DNA of 64,000 nt from Microbacterium terregens (GTDB taxonomy: Bacteria; Actinomycetota; Actinomycetes; Actinomycetales; Microbacteriaceae). A program made the position numbers and the translations under genes. Each line of letters starts with the position of its first letter. Positions within the stretch are counted from its first letter, which is position 1. Shown in pieces: positions 16,863 to 24,616 of this stretch. Location of the stretch: contig NZ_BAAAWH010000001.1 of the NCBI RefSeq assembly GCF_039534975.1, positions 1,860,001 through 1,924,000 on the forward strand, given 5' to 3'. A model generated the notes under the pieces. The model was not told the DNA's origin and did not search any database. It was given only the letters and a program-made list of their open reading frames with translations.

Positions 16863-17854
16863 TCGTCGACCGTCCGAGCGGCCCATTCCGGATCGGCGAT
16901 CGCGTGCAGCTGACCGGACCCAAGGGCCGGCTGCACACCGTCACCCTCCGCGAGGACGGTGAACTGCACACCCATCACGGAGTGCTCCGGCACACCGCGC
17001 TGATCGGCCAGCCCGACGGGTCGGTGGTCTCGAACAGCTCCGGTCACGAGTACCTGGCGCTGCGCCCGCTTCTGCGGGACTTCGTCATGTCGATGCCACG
17101 CGGTGCGGCCATCGTCTATCCCAAAGATGCCGCGCAGATCATCGCCCAGGCCGATGTCTTCCCGGGCAGCGTGGTGGTCGAAGCAGGTGTGGGTTCCGGC
17201 GCCCTGTCGCTCTCGCTCCTGCGGGCGATCGGCGACGGCGGCCGTCTGGTGTCGTTCGAACGACGCTCCGAGTTCGCCGACGTCGCCCGCGCGAACGTGG
17301 AGACGTTCCTCGGACGGGTTCCCGAGAACTGGGACGTGGTCATCGGCGACCTCGTCGAGGAACTCCCGAATGCGGTGGCCGCGGCATCCGTGGATCGTGT
17401 CGTGCTGGACATGCTCGCGCCCTGGGAGTGCATCGACGTCGTCGCGGACGCCCTGACGCCGGGGGGAGTGGTGCTCTGCTATGTCGCCACCGCCACGCAG
17501 CTGAGCCGTGTCGCGGAGTACATCCGGGCGACGGGCCTGTTCACCGAACCAGCCGCGAACGAGACCATCGTTCGCGGCTGGCACGTCGAAGGGCTCGCCG
17601 TCCGCCCCGACCACCGCATGGTCGCGCACACCGGATTCCTCATCTGGGCTCGCCGTCTGGCACCCGGAGCGATCGCGCCCGAGCAGCGGCGCCGGGCGTC
17701 CAAGTCAAGCTACGGCGACGAGGATGTGGAGCTGTGGACTCCGGGCGCCGTCGGGGACCGGGTGATCACCGACAAGAACCTCCGCAAACGCGTCCGCGAC
17801 GCCGAGCGCGCCGCCGACGGCGCGCGGCAGGCCGCATCCGGCGATCAGGACTGA
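16859..17854 (+). CDS. trmI: tRNA (adenine-N1)-methyltransferase
   Basis: SAM-dependent methyltransferase that makes m1A58 in the T loop of tRNAs (331 aa). It has the N-terminal beta-barrel (GPFRIGDRVQLTGPKGRLHT), the SAM motif VVEAGVGSGALSLSL near residue 104, and the catalytic-region DRVVLDMLAPWE near 176. The C-terminal tail is basic. ATG 16859 overlaps the HAD stop and has AGGAGAT upstream. In most actinobacteria the Mpa/ARC ATPase, dop, pup and often prcBA follow this gene; here an FKBP lipoprotein follows 25 nt later. Confidence 0.93.
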   Translation: MIVDRPSGPFRIGDRVQLTGPKGRLHTVTLREDGELHTHHGVLRHTALIGQPDGSVVSNSSGHEYLALRPLLRDFVMSMPRGAAIVYPKDAAQIIAQADVFPGSVVVEAGVGSGALSLSLLRAIGDGGRLVSFERRSEFADVARANVETFLGRVPENWDVVIGDLVEELPNAVAAASVDRVVLDMLAPWECIDVVADALTPGGVVLCYVATATQLSRVAEYIRATGLFTEPAANETIVRGWHVEGLAVRPDHRMVAHTGFLIWARRLAPGAIAPEQRRRASKSSYGDEDVELWTPGAVGDRVITDKNLRKRVRDAERAADGARQAASGDQD

Positions 17855-17867
17855 CCGGGTGCGCCTC

Positions 17868-17873
17868 TAGACT
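17868..17873 (+). promoter_or_regulatory. -10 element TAGACT, leaderless-type, for FKBP lipoprotein gene
   Basis: TAGACT lies 6 nt before GTG 17880, in the 25-nt gap after trmI, with no Shine-Dalgarno. Confidence 0.55.
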
Positions 17874-17879
17874 GTTGCG

Positions 17880-18842
17880 GTGCGCAAGATCTCCGCTTCC
17901 CTCGCGGTCCTCGGACTCCTCTCCGTCGGACTGGTCGGCTGTTCGCTGCCGGGCACGCAGGCGTGTCCCCGGCCGACGGCCTCTGACTCCGCGGTGACCG
18001 ACCTCATCACGGTGTCGGGTTCGACCGACGACGCACCGGAGGTCGAGCTCTACCTTCCCTTCCACGCGTCCGCGGTGACGGTGCAGGACGAGGTCATCGG
18101 CGAAGGCAGCCAGATCACCTCGGACACGCAGCTGATCATGCTCGACGTCAGCATCACGAGCGGAACGACCGGCGAGCGACTCGTCGAGACCGCATACGAC
18201 GGCGATCTGTCGCGCGTGTCGACGGTCGCGCAGTGGACCGAGGTCGTTCCCGGCTTCGAGGACGCCTTGATGTGCGCGACCGAGGGCTCCCGCATCGTCG
18301 TCGCCCTGCCGCCGGGCAGCATTTCGGAGGGGACGGCCGCGGGCCTCGAGCTTGATCCGGAGGACACCGCCGTGGCAGTACTCGACCTCCGCAAGGTGTA
18401 CCTGGCGAAGGCGGACGGGGCGAACCAGTTCAACATCAGCACGGGGCTGCCCACCGTGGTGCGGGCTCCGGACGGCCGGCCGGGCATCATCGTGCCGGAC
18501 GCGGAGCCGCCGACCGATCTGGTGATCCAGACGCTCAAGAAGGGCACCGGGCCCGTCGTCACCGGCGATGAGCCGGTCCGCGTGCACTACACCGGTCTGA
18601 CGTGGGATGACCGCACCGTCTTCGAATCCACGTGGGATGACGTTGCGCAGTCCGTCACGCTGGATTCGATGATCCCGGGCTTCGCCGACGCGCTACGCGG
18701 CCAGACCGTCGGATCGCAGGTACTCGTGGTCGTCCCACCCGAACAGGGTTACGGCGATCGTGAGCAGGGAGCGATCCCGGCGAATTCCACTCTGGTCTTC
18801 GTCGCGGACATCCTGGGGCTCGACCAGCCCGCGCCGCGCTGA
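17880..18842 (+). CDS. FKBP-type peptidyl-prolyl cis-trans isomerase lipoprotein
   Basis: Exported lipoprotein of 320 aa that probably catalyses proline isomerisation in proteins at the outer face of the membrane. The signal peptide ends in the lipobox LVGC with the lipidated Cys at residue 21. Two FKBP-like domains follow. The C-terminal one is canonical: VRVHYTGLTWDDRTVFESTW, SMIPGFADALRGQTVGSQ and VVPPEQGYGDREQGAIPANS. The N-terminal one (EVVPGFEDALMCATEGSR) is diverged and may be inactive. The two lipoprotein-modifying enzymes, Lgt and Lnt, are also encoded in this window. In other actinobacteria FKBP genes lie between pafA and pafBC; here pafA is absent but FKBP remains. Confidence 0.9.
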   Translation: MRKISASLAVLGLLSVGLVGCSLPGTQACPRPTASDSAVTDLITVSGSTDDAPEVELYLPFHASAVTVQDEVIGEGSQITSDTQLIMLDVSITSGTTGERLVETAYDGDLSRVSTVAQWTEVVPGFEDALMCATEGSRIVVALPPGSISEGTAAGLELDPEDTAVAVLDLRKVYLAKADGANQFNISTGLPTVVRAPDGRPGIIVPDAEPPTDLVIQTLKKGTGPVVTGDEPVRVHYTGLTWDDRTVFESTWDDVAQSVTLDSMIPGFADALRGQTVGSQVLVVVPPEQGYGDREQGAIPANSTLVFVADILGLDQPAPR

Positions 18843-18862
18843 CGCCAGACGGGCACGACGCT

Positions 18863-18868
18863 TAGGAT
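18863..18868 (+). promoter_or_regulatory. -10 element TAGGAT, leaderless-type, for pafB
   Basis: TAGGAT is 7 nt before GTG 18876. The gap from the FKBP stop is only 33 nt and has no other promoter-like sequence. Confidence 0.5.
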
Positions 18869-18875
18869 AAGGGTC

Positions 18876-19871
18876 GTGCCAGCGAACGCTTCTACGAAGA
18901 ATCCCCCCGAGGAGCGCCTCGTCAACCTGGTCGTCGCGCTGGTCGCGACCGAGCAGGGGTTGACGAAGGACACGATCCTCACCTCGGTCTCCGGCTATCG
19001 CGAGCAGACCGACTCGGGGGCGTCGAAGGACGCGCTCGAGAAGATGTTCGAGCGTGACAAGGAGGCCCTGCGCCGGCTCGGAGTGCCCATCGAGACGATC
19101 GGGGACTGGGCCGATCCCGATGACCTGCGCGAAGCGCGCTACCGCATCCCCACGGCCGAATACGAACTGCCCGAGGACATCGTGTTCACCCCGGCGGAAC
19201 TCGCCCTTCTCAATCTCGCCGGCGGCGTATGGAGCGAAAGCTCGATGTCGGCGGACGCCCGCAGCGGCCTCCGGAAGATCCGCGCCCTCGGGATGGCGGT
19301 CGACGAGCCGATCATCGGATTCTCGCCCCGGATCAGCCTCCGCGAACCGTCGTTCGCGGTCCTGCAGCAGGCGATCGAACAGTCCCGGGCGGTGACGTTC
19401 GGCTACCTGAAGCCCGGGGAGTCCACGCCCCGCACCCGGCGCGTGCAGCCGCTCGCGCTCGTGGACTACGAGGGACGCTGGCACGTGTTCGGCGTCGACC
19501 TGGGCGTCAATGCCGATCGGACGTTTCTGCTGTCGCGCATCGTCGAGGATGTCGCGATCACGCGTGACGCGTTCGACCCGGCGCTGCGGGAACGGGCGGG
19601 GGAGCGAGCGCTTGCCGGATTGAACGAGGTGGCCGCGCGCAGTCGCGCGCTCCTCGAGGTGAATCCCGGCACGGAGGCCGCGCTCCGGCTCAGCCGCAGG
19701 GCACTTCCGGCGGATCAGGGCATTCGCGTGCCCTACGTCGACATTCACATCTTCGCCGACGAGCTGGCCTCGTATGGGCCCGAGGTGAGGGTCGTCGAGC
19801 CGGCGGAGTTGCGCGATCAAGTCATCCAGCGGCTCGAGGCGACGCGAGCGATCCACGGAGGAGCCGCATGA
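18876..19871 (+). CDS. pafB: WYL-domain transcriptional regulator PafB
   Basis: First subunit of the PafBC regulator (331 aa). In mycobacteria PafBC is a heteromeric activator of the LexA-independent DNA-damage response. The N-terminal ~100 residues hold a winged-helix domain (PEERLVNLVVALVATEQGLT) and the middle/C-terminal part a WYL-type sensor domain (RTRRVQPLALVDYEGRWHVF near 190). GTG 18876 is supported by TAGGAT 7 nt upstream. It overlaps pafC by 4 nt (ATGA), so the partners are made together. The pafA ligase gene, normally upstream, is not in the window. Confidence 0.9.
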   Translation: MPANASTKNPPEERLVNLVVALVATEQGLTKDTILTSVSGYREQTDSGASKDALEKMFERDKEALRRLGVPIETIGDWADPDDLREARYRIPTAEYELPEDIVFTPAELALLNLAGGVWSESSMSADARSGLRKIRALGMAVDEPIIGFSPRISLREPSFAVLQQAIEQSRAVTFGYLKPGESTPRTRRVQPLALVDYEGRWHVFGVDLGVNADRTFLLSRIVEDVAITRDAFDPALRERAGERALAGLNEVAARSRALLEVNPGTEAALRLSRRALPADQGIRVPYVDIHIFADELASYGPEVRVVEPAELRDQVIQRLEATRAIHGGAA

Positions 19872-20830
19872 CCGCCCGCAGACCGCTGATCGCCACCGAT
19901 CGGGCCGCGCTCATGCTGCAGTTGGTGCCGTACCTGATCGGCAAGGGTGAGGTCTCGATCGCCGAGGCGGCGGATGAGTTCGACGTGACGGCCGCGCAGA
20001 TGCGGGCGATGGTCGAGACCCTCACCGTGATCGGCCTTCCCGGCGACGGCGGCTACTGGCAGATGGCCAACGACCTGTTCGACATCGACTGGGACCTCCT
20101 GGACGAGCAGGACATCATCGTCATCACGAACTCGGTGGGACTCGAACGGGCGCCCAAGCTCACGGCCCGCGAGGCGGCGGCGCTGCTGACCGGTCTGCAG
20201 CTGGCCCGGGCGATTCCCGGGGTGGGTGACACCGACCTGTTCACCGGCCTGCTCACCAAGCTGGCTCGCGGGGCGTCCAGCACCCCAGCCGACGTGATCC
20301 TCGCCCCCGCCCCCGTGGACGCCGTGCGTGATTCGGTCGCCGAGGCGCTGCAGCGCGGGGTGGCCGTCTCCTTCACCTACAAGGCGCCGGATGCCGCGCC
20401 GACTCCCCGCACGGTCGACCCGGTGAAGGTCCTCATCGCCACGGGGGAGTGGTATCTGCAGGGGTGGTGCCACCTGCGGCAGGCCATGCGCACGTTCCAT
20501 CTGGACCGCGTCAGCGATCTCGAGCTGACCGACATCCCGATCGTGCACGGCGCAGACCCCGTGCCCGGGTGGTTCGAGACCGGTACCGGCGACATCGTCG
20601 CGCGCATCCGGTTCCGCGAATCGGTGGCGCCACTGCTCGGCGAGTACCTCGATCGTGCCACCGTCGAGACCGTCGGCGGTGTCTCAACGGCGACGATGCA
20701 CATCGCCGATGAACACAGTCTGCGGCGGCTCGCCGCACGTCGTGCGGGCTTGGTCGAGATCCTGGAGCCGGAGTCCGCGCGCCGCGCGGCCGCGGCATGG
20801 GCCGAAGCGGGGCTCGTGCAGTACCGTTGA
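19868..20830 (+). CDS. pafC: WYL-domain transcriptional regulator PafC
   Basis: Second PafBC subunit (320 aa) with the same layout as PafB: helix-turn-helix region (LIGKGEVSIAEAADEFDVTA near residue 22), central linker, and a WYL domain with the literal motif in GEWYLQGWCHLRQAMRTFHL near 196. The sequence is distinct enough from PafB to be an ancient paralogue, not a recent duplication. ATG 19868 overlaps the pafB stop and follows GGAGGAGCCGC. The Sec-independent export genes tatA and tatC lie downstream, as in most actinobacteria. Confidence 0.9.
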   Translation: MTARRPLIATDRAALMLQLVPYLIGKGEVSIAEAADEFDVTAAQMRAMVETLTVIGLPGDGGYWQMANDLFDIDWDLLDEQDIIVITNSVGLERAPKLTAREAAALLTGLQLARAIPGVGDTDLFTGLLTKLARGASSTPADVILAPAPVDAVRDSVAEALQRGVAVSFTYKAPDAAPTPRTVDPVKVLIATGEWYLQGWCHLRQAMRTFHLDRVSDLELTDIPIVHGADPVPGWFETGTGDIVARIRFRESVAPLLGEYLDRATVETVGGVSTATMHIADEHSLRRLAARRAGLVEILEPESARRAAAAWAEAGLVQYR

Positions 20831-20878
20831 GGTGCCTTGGACTATCCCGTGCGCGCGGCTCGGTCGCTCACCGCGGGC

Positions 20879-20884
20879 TAGAAT
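20879..20884 (+). promoter_or_regulatory. -10 element TAGAAT of the tatA promoter
   Basis: TAGAAT lies 26 nt before ATG 20911, so this transcript would carry a leader with the GGAAGGA ribosome binding site, unlike most starts nearby. No clear -35 is seen. Confidence 0.5.
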
Positions 20885-20910
20885 AAGGCGACGAACCGGA
20901 AGGACTCGAC

Positions 20911-21165
20911 ATGTTGCAAGGTCTCACAGGATGGCATTTCCTGATTATCCTCGCGGTCATCCTCCTGCTGTTCGGCGCCGCGAAGCTTCCCGCACTGGCC
21001 AAGAGCATGGGCCAGTCGGCTCGCGTCTTCAAGGGCGAGATGAAGGCCATGAAGGACGACGACCCGGCCGAGGGCAAGACGGAGTCGCTCGCCAGCCCCG
21101 CAAGCGAAGGGTCGGTCGCTCAGACCACCACCGACGCGAGCAGGGCTGCTGATAACAAGCCCTGA
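20911..21165 (+). CDS. tatA: Sec-independent protein translocase subunit TatA
   Basis: Small pore-forming subunit of the twin-arginine translocase (84 aa). One N-terminal membrane helix (WHFLIILAVILLLFGAAKLP, residues 8-27) is followed by the amphipathic helix with the conserved FG hinge (LLFGAAKLPALAKSMGQ) and a charged cytoplasmic tail. The ATG has GGAAGGA upstream. tatC follows after 7 nt, giving a minimal tatAC pair; no tatB is in the window. Confidence 0.94.
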   Translation: MLQGLTGWHFLIILAVILLLFGAAKLPALAKSMGQSARVFKGEMKAMKDDDPAEGKTESLASPASEGSVAQTTTDASRAADNKP

Positions 21166-21172
21166 CCTGCGC

Positions 21173-21994
21173 GTGGCCACCGCAGGACCATCGCGCATCG
21201 CCGATCCCGGCGAACCCCGGCGTGAGAAGCGCATGTCGCTGGGGCAGCATCTGGTCGAGCTCCGCAAACGCATCCTCCTCGCCGCGCTCGCCCTGATCGT
21301 CGGCATGGTCGTGGCGTTCTTCATCACGGATGCCGTCATCTACCTGATCACCGTTCCCATTCGCGAGATCGCCGAGACCGAGGGTGATGCGGCCAAGGTC
21401 GAGCTGATGTTCAGCACGGTGACGTCCGCGTTCGACCTGCGCCTGCGGATGTCGTTCGCGATCGGACTCCTCATCTCGGCACCCGTATGGCTCTGGCAGA
21501 TCTGGGCGTTCATCATGCCCGGACTGACCCGCAAGGAGATCCGCTACACGGTCGGCTTCGTCGCGGCCGCGGTGCCCCTGTTCTTCGCCGGGTGTTACGT
21601 CGGTCTCATGGTGATGCCGCACATCGTCGAGCTGATGGCCTCGTTCGTTCCCGATGGCGGCGCGTCGTTCTTCGATGCCTCGTACTATTACGACTTCGTT
21701 TTCAAGCTGCTCATCGTCGTGGGTGTCTCGTTCGTCCTGCCGGTCTTCCTGGTCGCGCTCAACCTCGCCGGGGTCATGAGCGGTCGCGCGATCCTCAAGG
21801 GCTGGCGCGTGGCGGTACTGGTGGCCGTCGTGTTCGCCGCCGTGGCCACCCCCGCCGCGGACGTGGTGAGCATGCTCCTGCTCGCCGGGATGCTGGTCGT
21901 GCTGTTCTTCGCCGCTGCCGCGGTCTCGATGCTCTTCGACCGGCGACGCACGAAGCGCGAAGCGACCCTGCTGCCGCCCGAGGCTCTCGCGTGA
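21173..21994 (+). CDS. tatC: Sec-independent protein translocase subunit TatC
   Basis: Core receptor of the Tat system (273 aa), which binds twin-arginine signal peptides of folded proteins. The N-terminal MSLGQHLVELRKRI is the family signature, followed by six membrane helices; the conserved FxPGLTRKE-type loop is seen as FIMPGLTRKEIRY near 122. GTG 21173 starts a 20-residue N-terminal extension before MSLGQHL; ATG 21233 is an alternative. The stop overlaps the GTG start of helY by 4 nt. Confidence 0.94.
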   Translation: MATAGPSRIADPGEPRREKRMSLGQHLVELRKRILLAALALIVGMVVAFFITDAVIYLITVPIREIAETEGDAAKVELMFSTVTSAFDLRLRMSFAIGLLISAPVWLWQIWAFIMPGLTRKEIRYTVGFVAAAVPLFFAGCYVGLMVMPHIVELMASFVPDGGASFFDASYYYDFVFKLLIVVGVSFVLPVFLVALNLAGVMSGRAILKGWRVAVLVAVVFAAVATPAADVVSMLLLAGMLVVLFFAAAAVSMLFDRRRTKREATLLPPEALA

Positions 21995-24609
21995 CCGAAC
22001 CGAGCCCGTCCGAAAGATACGCACGCGCGGCGAGGGAGCGGGATCACCCGATCACGGCGCAGTTCGCGGCATCCCAGCGGTTCGAGCTCGACCCCTTCCA
22101 GATCGCCGGATGCCAGGCGCTGGAGGACGGCCGCAGCGTCCTTGTGGCCGCGCCCACGGGTGCCGGCAAGACGATCGTCGGCGAATTCGCGATCCACCTC
22201 GCGATGCGCGAGGTGCCGGTCGACGGCCACGGCGACAAGGCGTTCTACACGACGCCGATCAAGGCGCTCTCGAACCAGAAGTTCCGCGAACTGCAAGAGG
22301 TGTACGGCGTCGACGAGGTCGGCCTGCTCACCGGCGACACCAACATCAACGGCAATGCCCGCATCGTCGTCATGACGACCGAAGTGCTGCGCAACATGCT
22401 CTACGCCGACTCCGGAGCGCTGCGCGGTCTGAAGTATGTCGTGATGGACGAGGTCCACTACCTCGCCGACCGCTTCCGCGGGGCCGTCTGGGAGGAGATC
22501 ATCATCCACCTGCCGCCGGCGGTGCGGCTGATCTCCCTCAGCGCGACGGTCTCGAACGCGGAGGAGTTCGGCGACTGGCTGGACACCGTGCGCGGCGACA
22601 CCGAGGTGATCGTCTCGGAGATCCGCCCCGTGCCGCTCGAGCAGCACGTGCTGGTGCGCGGCGATCTGCTCCCGCTCTTCGACGACCGCGCCGGGATCGC
22701 CACGGCGCAGGTGAACCAGGAGCTCATGCGCATCCGGTCCTTCAAGGGGCCGAACTTCGAGAACAATCGGCGCGCGTCTGCAAGCCGGGGGTCTGGGGAG
22801 GAGCCCCAGTGGGGGCGCGCGTCAGCAAGCCGGGGGTCTGGGGCGGAGCCCCAGTGGGGACGGGCGCAGGGGATGCGCAGCGCCTCCGCGCGCGACGGCG
22901 GGCGCTACGAGGGCGGCGGGCGCCACCAGAGCGCGGGCAGGCGCCCGCACAAGGGCGGACAGCGCCCCGTGCGCTCGGCGAACGTTCAGCGCATCGAGCG
23001 GCTGGATCGCCCCGACGTCGTCAAGCTGCTGCAGCGCTCGAACCTGCTGCCGGCGATCTTCTTCATCTTCAGCCGCGTCGGGTGCGATGCGGCGGTGCAG
23101 CAGGTGCGGCGCTCCGGTGTCCGACTTACGAGCCCCGAGGAGCGCACTGAGATCCGCGCCATCGTCGAGGAGCGCACACGCACCCTGCTGGATGAGGACC
23201 TGGCCGTGCTGGGCTATTGGGAGTGGCTGGACAACCTCGAGCGCGGTATCGCGTCACACCACGCCGGACTGCTGCCGGCGTTCAAAGAGGTCGTCGAGGA
23301 CCTCTTCCGTCGCAAGCTCGTCAAGGTGGTGTTCGCCACCGAGACGCTTGCCCTCGGGATCAACATGCCGGCCCGGACGGTCGTCCTCGAGAAGCTCGAG
23401 AAGTTCAACGGTGAGGCCCGCGTCGCGATCACGTCGGGAGAATACACGCAGCTGACCGGTCGCGCCGGGCGCCGCGGCATCGACGTCGAGGGACACGCGG
23501 TCATCCAATGGACCGAGGGTCTGGATCCCCAGCAGGTGGCTGCGCTGGCGTCGCGACGCACGTACCCGCTGAACTCCAGCTTCCGCCCGACCTACAACAT
23601 GGCGGTCAATCTCATCGACCAGTTCGGAAGGGCCCGGGCGCGCGAGATCCTCGAATCGTCGTTCGCTCAATTCCAGGCCGATCGTGCCGTGGTGGGCCTT
23701 GCCCGCAAGGTGCGGGAGTCGGAGGAGACACTCGCCGGCTACCAGAAGGCCATGACCTGCGATCGTGGTGATTTCACCGAGTACTCGGGCATCCGCCGCG
23801 AGCTCAGTGATCTGGAGCGACTCAACCGCAAGGATGCGAACGCCTCGCGCGCGGCACGCGACGCCCGGCAGCGTGAGGTCGGCGAGCTTCGCCGGCGCAT
23901 GCAGCGGCATCCGTGCCATCAGTGCCCCGATCGCGAGCATCACGCGCGCTGGGCGGAACGCTATTGGAAGCTCCGGCGCACGGTCGACAAGATGCGGCAG
24001 CAGATCGAGACCCGCACCGGCACGGTCGCGCGCATCTTCGACCGCGTCGTGGACGTGCTCAGCGAGCTCGACTACGTCGAGGTCACCGCGGACGGGTCCA
24101 CCGTGCTGACCGCTGCGGGGCGCACGATGCGTCGGATCTACGGCGAACGCGACCTGCTGATCGCAGAATCACTGCGCAGCGGCATCTGGCGGGATCTGGA
24201 TGCCGCGTCCCTCGCCACGCTCGCCTGCTGTCTCGTCTACGAGCCGCGCCGCGATGAGACCGGGACAGGGGAGCGGGGTCTGCCGAGAGGCGGCTTCCGC
24301 GCTGCACTGTCGGCCACGCAGAACCTCTGGCAGCGCCTGGAGGATCTGGAGCAGGACCATCACCTTCCCGGCACCGAGGCCGTTGCGACCGGGCTCGCCG
24401 AGGCGATGTACTCCTGGGCTCGGGGGATGCCGCTGGAGCGCGTCCTGATCGAAGCGGACATGGCCGCGGGCGACTTCGTCCGGTGGGCGAAGCAGACCAT
24501 CGACCTGCTCGATCAGCTCTCCCTCGTCGCCGACGCGCCGATCGCCACGACCGCGCGCAGAGCCCTCGACGCCGTGCGGCGAGGCATCGTCGCCTATAGC
24601 GCGGTCTGA
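21991..24609 (+). CDS. helY: Ski2-like DEAD/DEAH-box RNA helicase HelY
   Basis: Superfamily 2 helicase of 872 aa, likely an RNA helicase in RNA processing or decay. Motifs in order: AAPTGAGKTIVGEFA near residue 51, MTTEVLRNML near 129, DEVHYLADRFRG near 152, SLSATVSNAEEF near 182, and in the second core FATETLALGINMPARTVV near 448 and QLTGRAGRRGIDVEG near 487. A Cys-X2-Cys (HPCHQCPD) sits near 640. Residues 261-290, in the linker between the cores, are two in-frame copies of RASASRGSGEEPQWG from a palindromic DNA repeat, followed by an Arg/Gly-rich stretch. The GTG start overlaps the tatC stop; the tatAC-helY order is conserved. Confidence 0.9.
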   Translation: MTEPSPSERYARAARERDHPITAQFAASQRFELDPFQIAGCQALEDGRSVLVAAPTGAGKTIVGEFAIHLAMREVPVDGHGDKAFYTTPIKALSNQKFRELQEVYGVDEVGLLTGDTNINGNARIVVMTTEVLRNMLYADSGALRGLKYVVMDEVHYLADRFRGAVWEEIIIHLPPAVRLISLSATVSNAEEFGDWLDTVRGDTEVIVSEIRPVPLEQHVLVRGDLLPLFDDRAGIATAQVNQELMRIRSFKGPNFENNRRASASRGSGEEPQWGRASASRGSGAEPQWGRAQGMRSASARDGGRYEGGGRHQSAGRRPHKGGQRPVRSANVQRIERLDRPDVVKLLQRSNLLPAIFFIFSRVGCDAAVQQVRRSGVRLTSPEERTEIRAIVEERTRTLLDEDLAVLGYWEWLDNLERGIASHHAGLLPAFKEVVEDLFRRKLVKVVFATETLALGINMPARTVVLEKLEKFNGEARVAITSGEYTQLTGRAGRRGIDVEGHAVIQWTEGLDPQQVAALASRRTYPLNSSFRPTYNMAVNLIDQFGRARAREILESSFAQFQADRAVVGLARKVRESEETLAGYQKAMTCDRGDFTEYSGIRRELSDLERLNRKDANASRAARDARQREVGELRRRMQRHPCHQCPDREHHARWAERYWKLRRTVDKMRQQIETRTGTVARIFDRVVDVLSELDYVEVTADGSTVLTAAGRTMRRIYGERDLLIAESLRSGIWRDLDAASLATLACCLVYEPRRDETGTGERGLPRGGFRAALSATQNLWQRLEDLEQDHHLPGTEAVATGLAEAMYSWARGMPLERVLIEADMAAGDFVRWAKQTIDLLDQLSLVADAPIATTARRALDAVRRGIVAYSAV
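22771..22860 (+). repeat. two tandem copies of a 45-nt palindromic repeat inside helY
   Basis: Units 22771-22815 and 22816-22860 agree at 42 of 45 positions. Each begins CGCGCGTC and contains GCAAGCCGGGGGTCTGGGG followed by GGAGCCCCAG, so CTGGGGC/GCCCCAG can form a hairpin. As 45 is a multiple of 3, the copies add 15 codons each and keep the helicase frame. A partial third copy occurs at 37858-37886. Confidence 0.8.
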
Positions 24610-24616
24610 GCCGCCG

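Noticed and set aside
22771..22860. Tandem 45-nt units considered as a CRISPR array
   Set aside because: Only two units, no variable spacers, no cas genes, and the repeats are in frame within helY.
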